Shown: piece after piece, positions 61,981-64,000 of the stretch | Layout: each line of letters begins with the position of its first letter | Position numbering within the stretch: position 1 is the first letter of the stretch | Assembly (NCBI GenBank): GCA_902763185.1 | Contig: CACWQT010000006.1 | Location: 1 to 64,000 of the forward strand | DNA from: an uncultured Rhodospirillales bacterium | Lineage (GTDB): Bacteria > Pseudomonadota > Alphaproteobacteria > RF32 > CAG-239 | Reading direction: 5' to 3' | Length of the DNA stretch: 64,000 nt | Translations under genes and position numbers: made by a program | Notes under the pieces: generated by a model | Database searches by the model: none | What the model was told of the DNA's origin: nothing | What the model saw: only the letters and a program-made list of their open reading frames with translations

Positions 61981-62748
61981 TTAATTATACGCCTCATTGA
62001 GCATTTCGGCTGCCTGCTGAAACTGTTGCACTCTGGTCATAAACGGCAACGGTGATATTTCTTCAAAAAGTGAAACTTGATAAAACAGTCGCCGCGGTGT
62101 TTTTATCCAAAAATAAATTTCTCCGTTTTCAGCAACAATCTGCACCTTATCGGTATGTAATAATTTTAAGATTCTCACCAAGCCCTTAAACCCGTCACGC
62201 TTGTCCAAAAAGCCTTTAAGCGGTCCTTCAATTAATATATTATCACGCACCAAATACCCATCTGATGTCCCATTTTCGCTAAGTTTAGTTGTCCGAAAAC
62301 GCATAACAATGCCCCGAAAAGCCGTATTGCGGACAGTCACCCATTTAAGCCTGTGCTCTGTATAAAACAAATCTTCTTCCAAGCTGTAATCAGCAGTTTT
62401 AAGCACATTAAAACATTCCCTCGCTTGTTTACCGGCAAACACGTCTTGATTTTCCAAAATCTCAGTTGCAATACCACCACCGACATCAAATTCCAAACCG
62501 TCCAATTGCTGTTTATACTTTTCCCAAACCAGCATTTCGGCTTTATTTTGCAACTCTTCTCTTAGCGCACGTATCATCAATATCATAATTGCCGTAAGAG
62601 CTATCGCCAAAATCAACACCCCACCCCAATAAGTTATGACCTGATTTACAACAATAAAAATCGCCACTAACACCAATGCAACTAAGAAGCCTTCAAAGAT
62701 ATACTTTTTCTGCCAGTATCTCAAAGCATTTATTTCATTTTGCCGCAT
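61981..62748 (-). CDS. DUF3137-domain membrane protein
   Basis: This 255-residue protein has two membrane helices near 20-60 (FLVALVLVAIFIVVNQVIT, then GGVLILAIALTAIMILMI) and a soluble DUF3137 domain (YTEHRLKWVTVRNTAFRGIVMRFR). Its role is unknown. AAGGAG lies eight or nine bases before the ATG at 62748 (MRQNEINALRYW), so I use that start. It is divergent from the partial repeat gene at 62901. LemA and DUF3137 genes are sometimes found near each other, which fits this neighbourhood. Confidence 0.75.
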   Translation of the reverse strand: MRQNEINALRYWQKKYIFEGFLVALVLVAIFIVVNQVITYWGGVLILAIALTAIMILMIRALREELQNKAEMLVWEKYKQQLDGLEFDVGGGIATEILENQDVFAGKQARECFNVLKTADYSLEEDLFYTEHRLKWVTVRNTAFRGIVMRFRTTKLSENGTSDGYLVRDNILIEGPLKGFLDKRDGFKGLVRILKLLHTDKVQIVAENGEIYFWIKTPRRLFYQVSLFEEISPLPFMTRVQQFQQAAEMLNEAYN

Positions 62749-62838
62749 AGAATACAACTCCTTTTTTAACATCAATCTCTTTGTTGACTTTTACGTAAAT
62801 TTAACAAACCAAGGTTAAAATATCCTAAAAATTTATGC

Positions 62839-62867
62839 TTGCATAGAACCTTTTTTTATGCTAAAAT
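62839..62867 (+). promoter_or_regulatory. Promoter of the partial repeat gene
   Basis: TTGCAT (62839-62844), 17 bases and TAAAAT (62862-62867), with GAGGAG just before the ATG at 62901. Confidence 0.65.
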
Positions 62868-62900
62868 AACCCTATACATGGCAAATGTGAGGAGCGCCCC

Positions 62901-64000
62901 ATGGTAAAAGAATTTGACGATATAACAAATATACTAAACGAACTTGATAAATCTTTGGCAGAAGGCGACGTTCCGGAAGGACTTATCACGGAAATACTGT
63001 ATTTGCGCTTGCCGGATTTGAAGTTAAGCGATGAACAAAAATCAAGCCTTAATGAAAAACTCAAAGCGGCTCTTAAGAAAACAGAATTATCTGAAGACCT
63101 AAGTGATTCCCTAAAGACGGACTTCCCTGACCTTTATGCGGCTCTTGAAACAGCAGAAGAAATCAATGAAGTTGCCGATAACGCCCCTGCGGACGATAAA
63201 TCAGATAAACCCGATGAAAATGAACGTGCTCCTCAAGCAACCGATAAACGCGCCCAATGTATTGAAACAATTAAGCAAAACATATTGAAGCCGGAACAAG
63301 CTCCGTCAAACAGTGCGACCACGCTTTACCTCTATATGCTCAACAAACAAATTGATATGAAAAATGCGCTGGATGACCAAAAAGAAATCGTTGCTGCGGC
63401 AATTAAAAAGATAGCCGATACGCAACCGGAATCCCCAAGATTAAGACTGGCATATAACCTTATGATGGGAACTAAAACTGAAATCAGAAATAACGAAGAA
63501 CTGAAAGCAGCCATCGCCCGTGATTTTCCGTCTCTTGCCGCTACAACCAAAGCTCCTAAAGAAACCGCAGAAACGAAGAAAACACAAAGCCCCCCAACTT
63601 CCAATGTTTCCGTTGATACCAACGCAACACGCACAAAGCGCATTACTGCTTTGGCATCAGCAACCTCAGATAATATTTTTGAGCATCTCAACAACTTAAG
63701 AAACATAAAATTGAGCAATGCACCGGAAGACCAAAAAGAAATCGTTGCCGCTGCAATCAAAAAAGTTTTAGAAATCCAATCAACAACGAAAAATACCATA
63801 AGTCATGAAAAGTTAAAGGGTATCGTTACCATATATAACGCTCTTGGAAAAACCAAAGTAACCGACAGCACCAAGCTTGAAAGTGCCATACACAGTGACT
63901 TCCCGTCGCTTACGCCGGCCCCAAAAGACGATAAACACAATGATGAAAGTGAAGTAAACGAGTTAAACAACGTTTTAAGTCAAGTTGCCGAAACCACAAA
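62901..64000 (+). CDS. Tandem-repeat acidic protein, partial at the window end
   Basis: The frame is open from ATG 62901 to the end of the window, giving at least 366 residues; the C terminus lies outside. It is soluble, rich in Lys, Asp, Glu and Ala. Helical units recur, each with a segment like APEDQKEIVAAAIKKV and ending in a DFPSL motif (DFPDLYAAL about 75-83, ARDFPSLAA about 207-215, HSDFPSLTP about 330-338). Repeat length is about 120-130 residues with variable low-complexity links. GAGGAG precedes the start and a sigma70-like promoter lies upstream. The function is unknown; a repeat-based scaffold or surface-related protein is possible. Confidence 0.7.
   Translation, partial: MVKEFDDITNILNELDKSLAEGDVPEGLITEILYLRLPDLKLSDEQKSSLNEKLKAALKKTELSEDLSDSLKTDFPDLYAALETAEEINEVADNAPADDKSDKPDENERAPQATDKRAQCIETIKQNILKPEQAPSNSATTLYLYMLNKQIDMKNALDDQKEIVAAAIKKIADTQPESPRLRLAYNLMMGTKTEIRNNEELKAAIARDFPSLAATTKAPKETAETKKTQSPPTSNVSVDTNATRTKRITALASATSDNIFEHLNNLRNIKLSNAPEDQKEIVAAAIKKVLEIQSTTKNTISHEKLKGIVTIYNALGKTKVTDSTKLESAIHSDFPSLTPAPKDDKHNDESEVNELNNVLSQVAETT

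Noticed and set aside
1..64000. tRNA or rRNA genes
   Set aside because: I looked for GTTCRAnnC T-loops with cloverleaf context and rRNA motifs on both strands by eye and found none; a tRNA search program would be decisive.

Overview
The window looks like a contiguous chromosomal segment of a Gram-negative bacterium with fairly low GC. It carries lipid A and LPS genes (lpxA, lpxK, waaA), the Lol lipoprotein-sorting genes (lolA, lolD, lolC/E), an AsmA/YhdP-type envelope protein and an LPS-type glycosyltransferase region. The order gltX, DUF374-waaA, lpxK, the SinR-like XRE regulator and the overall gene set suggest Alphaproteobacteria, perhaps one of the poorly named host-associated, low-GC lineages; that placement is inference. 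UGA is a true stop here (waaA, rlmH and the gltD-like gene all end in TGA). Most expressed genes have a GGAGG-type ribosome site and sigma70-like promoters.

Layout. 1-800: gene-free repeats. 805-3355: rlmE, an HD-domain protein and a drug/metabolite-transporter-like membrane protein. 3437-9480: an unusual accessory block with a TGA-interrupted exported protein, two mosaic DHH-phosphoesterase-like paralogues, an unknown protein and a KH-domain coiled-coil protein; most are separated by related hairpins, and two share a near-identical promoter. 9497-13678: a helical-repeat protein without a ribosome site, uvrB and lolA. 13752-19656: a purine phosphoribosyltransferase, a GtrII-like membrane protein, three tandem RgpF-like paralogues and lpxA. 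19823-20971: a structured RNA before an XRE regulator, then hsp20. 21186-27370: a 41-residue-repeat protein, then lpxK, a DUF374-WaaA fusion and gltX. 27523-33951: small unknown genes and a two-gene operon headed toward a 1338-residue prepilin-like protein. 34289-43885: housekeeping genes (rpsD, lolDC, hxlR-type regulator, pepA, tsaC, smpB, trmJ) plus one accessory gene at 41997. 43886-44615: a repeat field with four terminator-like hairpins. 44616-56430: lon, rlmH, a gltD-like oxidoreductase, a YhdP-like giant, a HAD-like protein, a DUF805 protein and uvrA. 56431-56960: another repeat field. 56961-64000: DUF2207, lemA, an unknown, DUF4139 and DUF3137 proteins, and a repeat protein that runs off the window.

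Two themes stand out. First, short intergenic palindromes fall into several families whose arms differ in sequence between copies while staying complementary, which points to structure being kept or regenerated. Second, the 3437-9480 block pairs DHH-like (nucleic-acid phosphoesterase-like) paralogues with a KH RNA-binding protein, and is the best candidate here for an undescribed RNA-related system. Function of that block is inferred only from motifs and neighbourhood.
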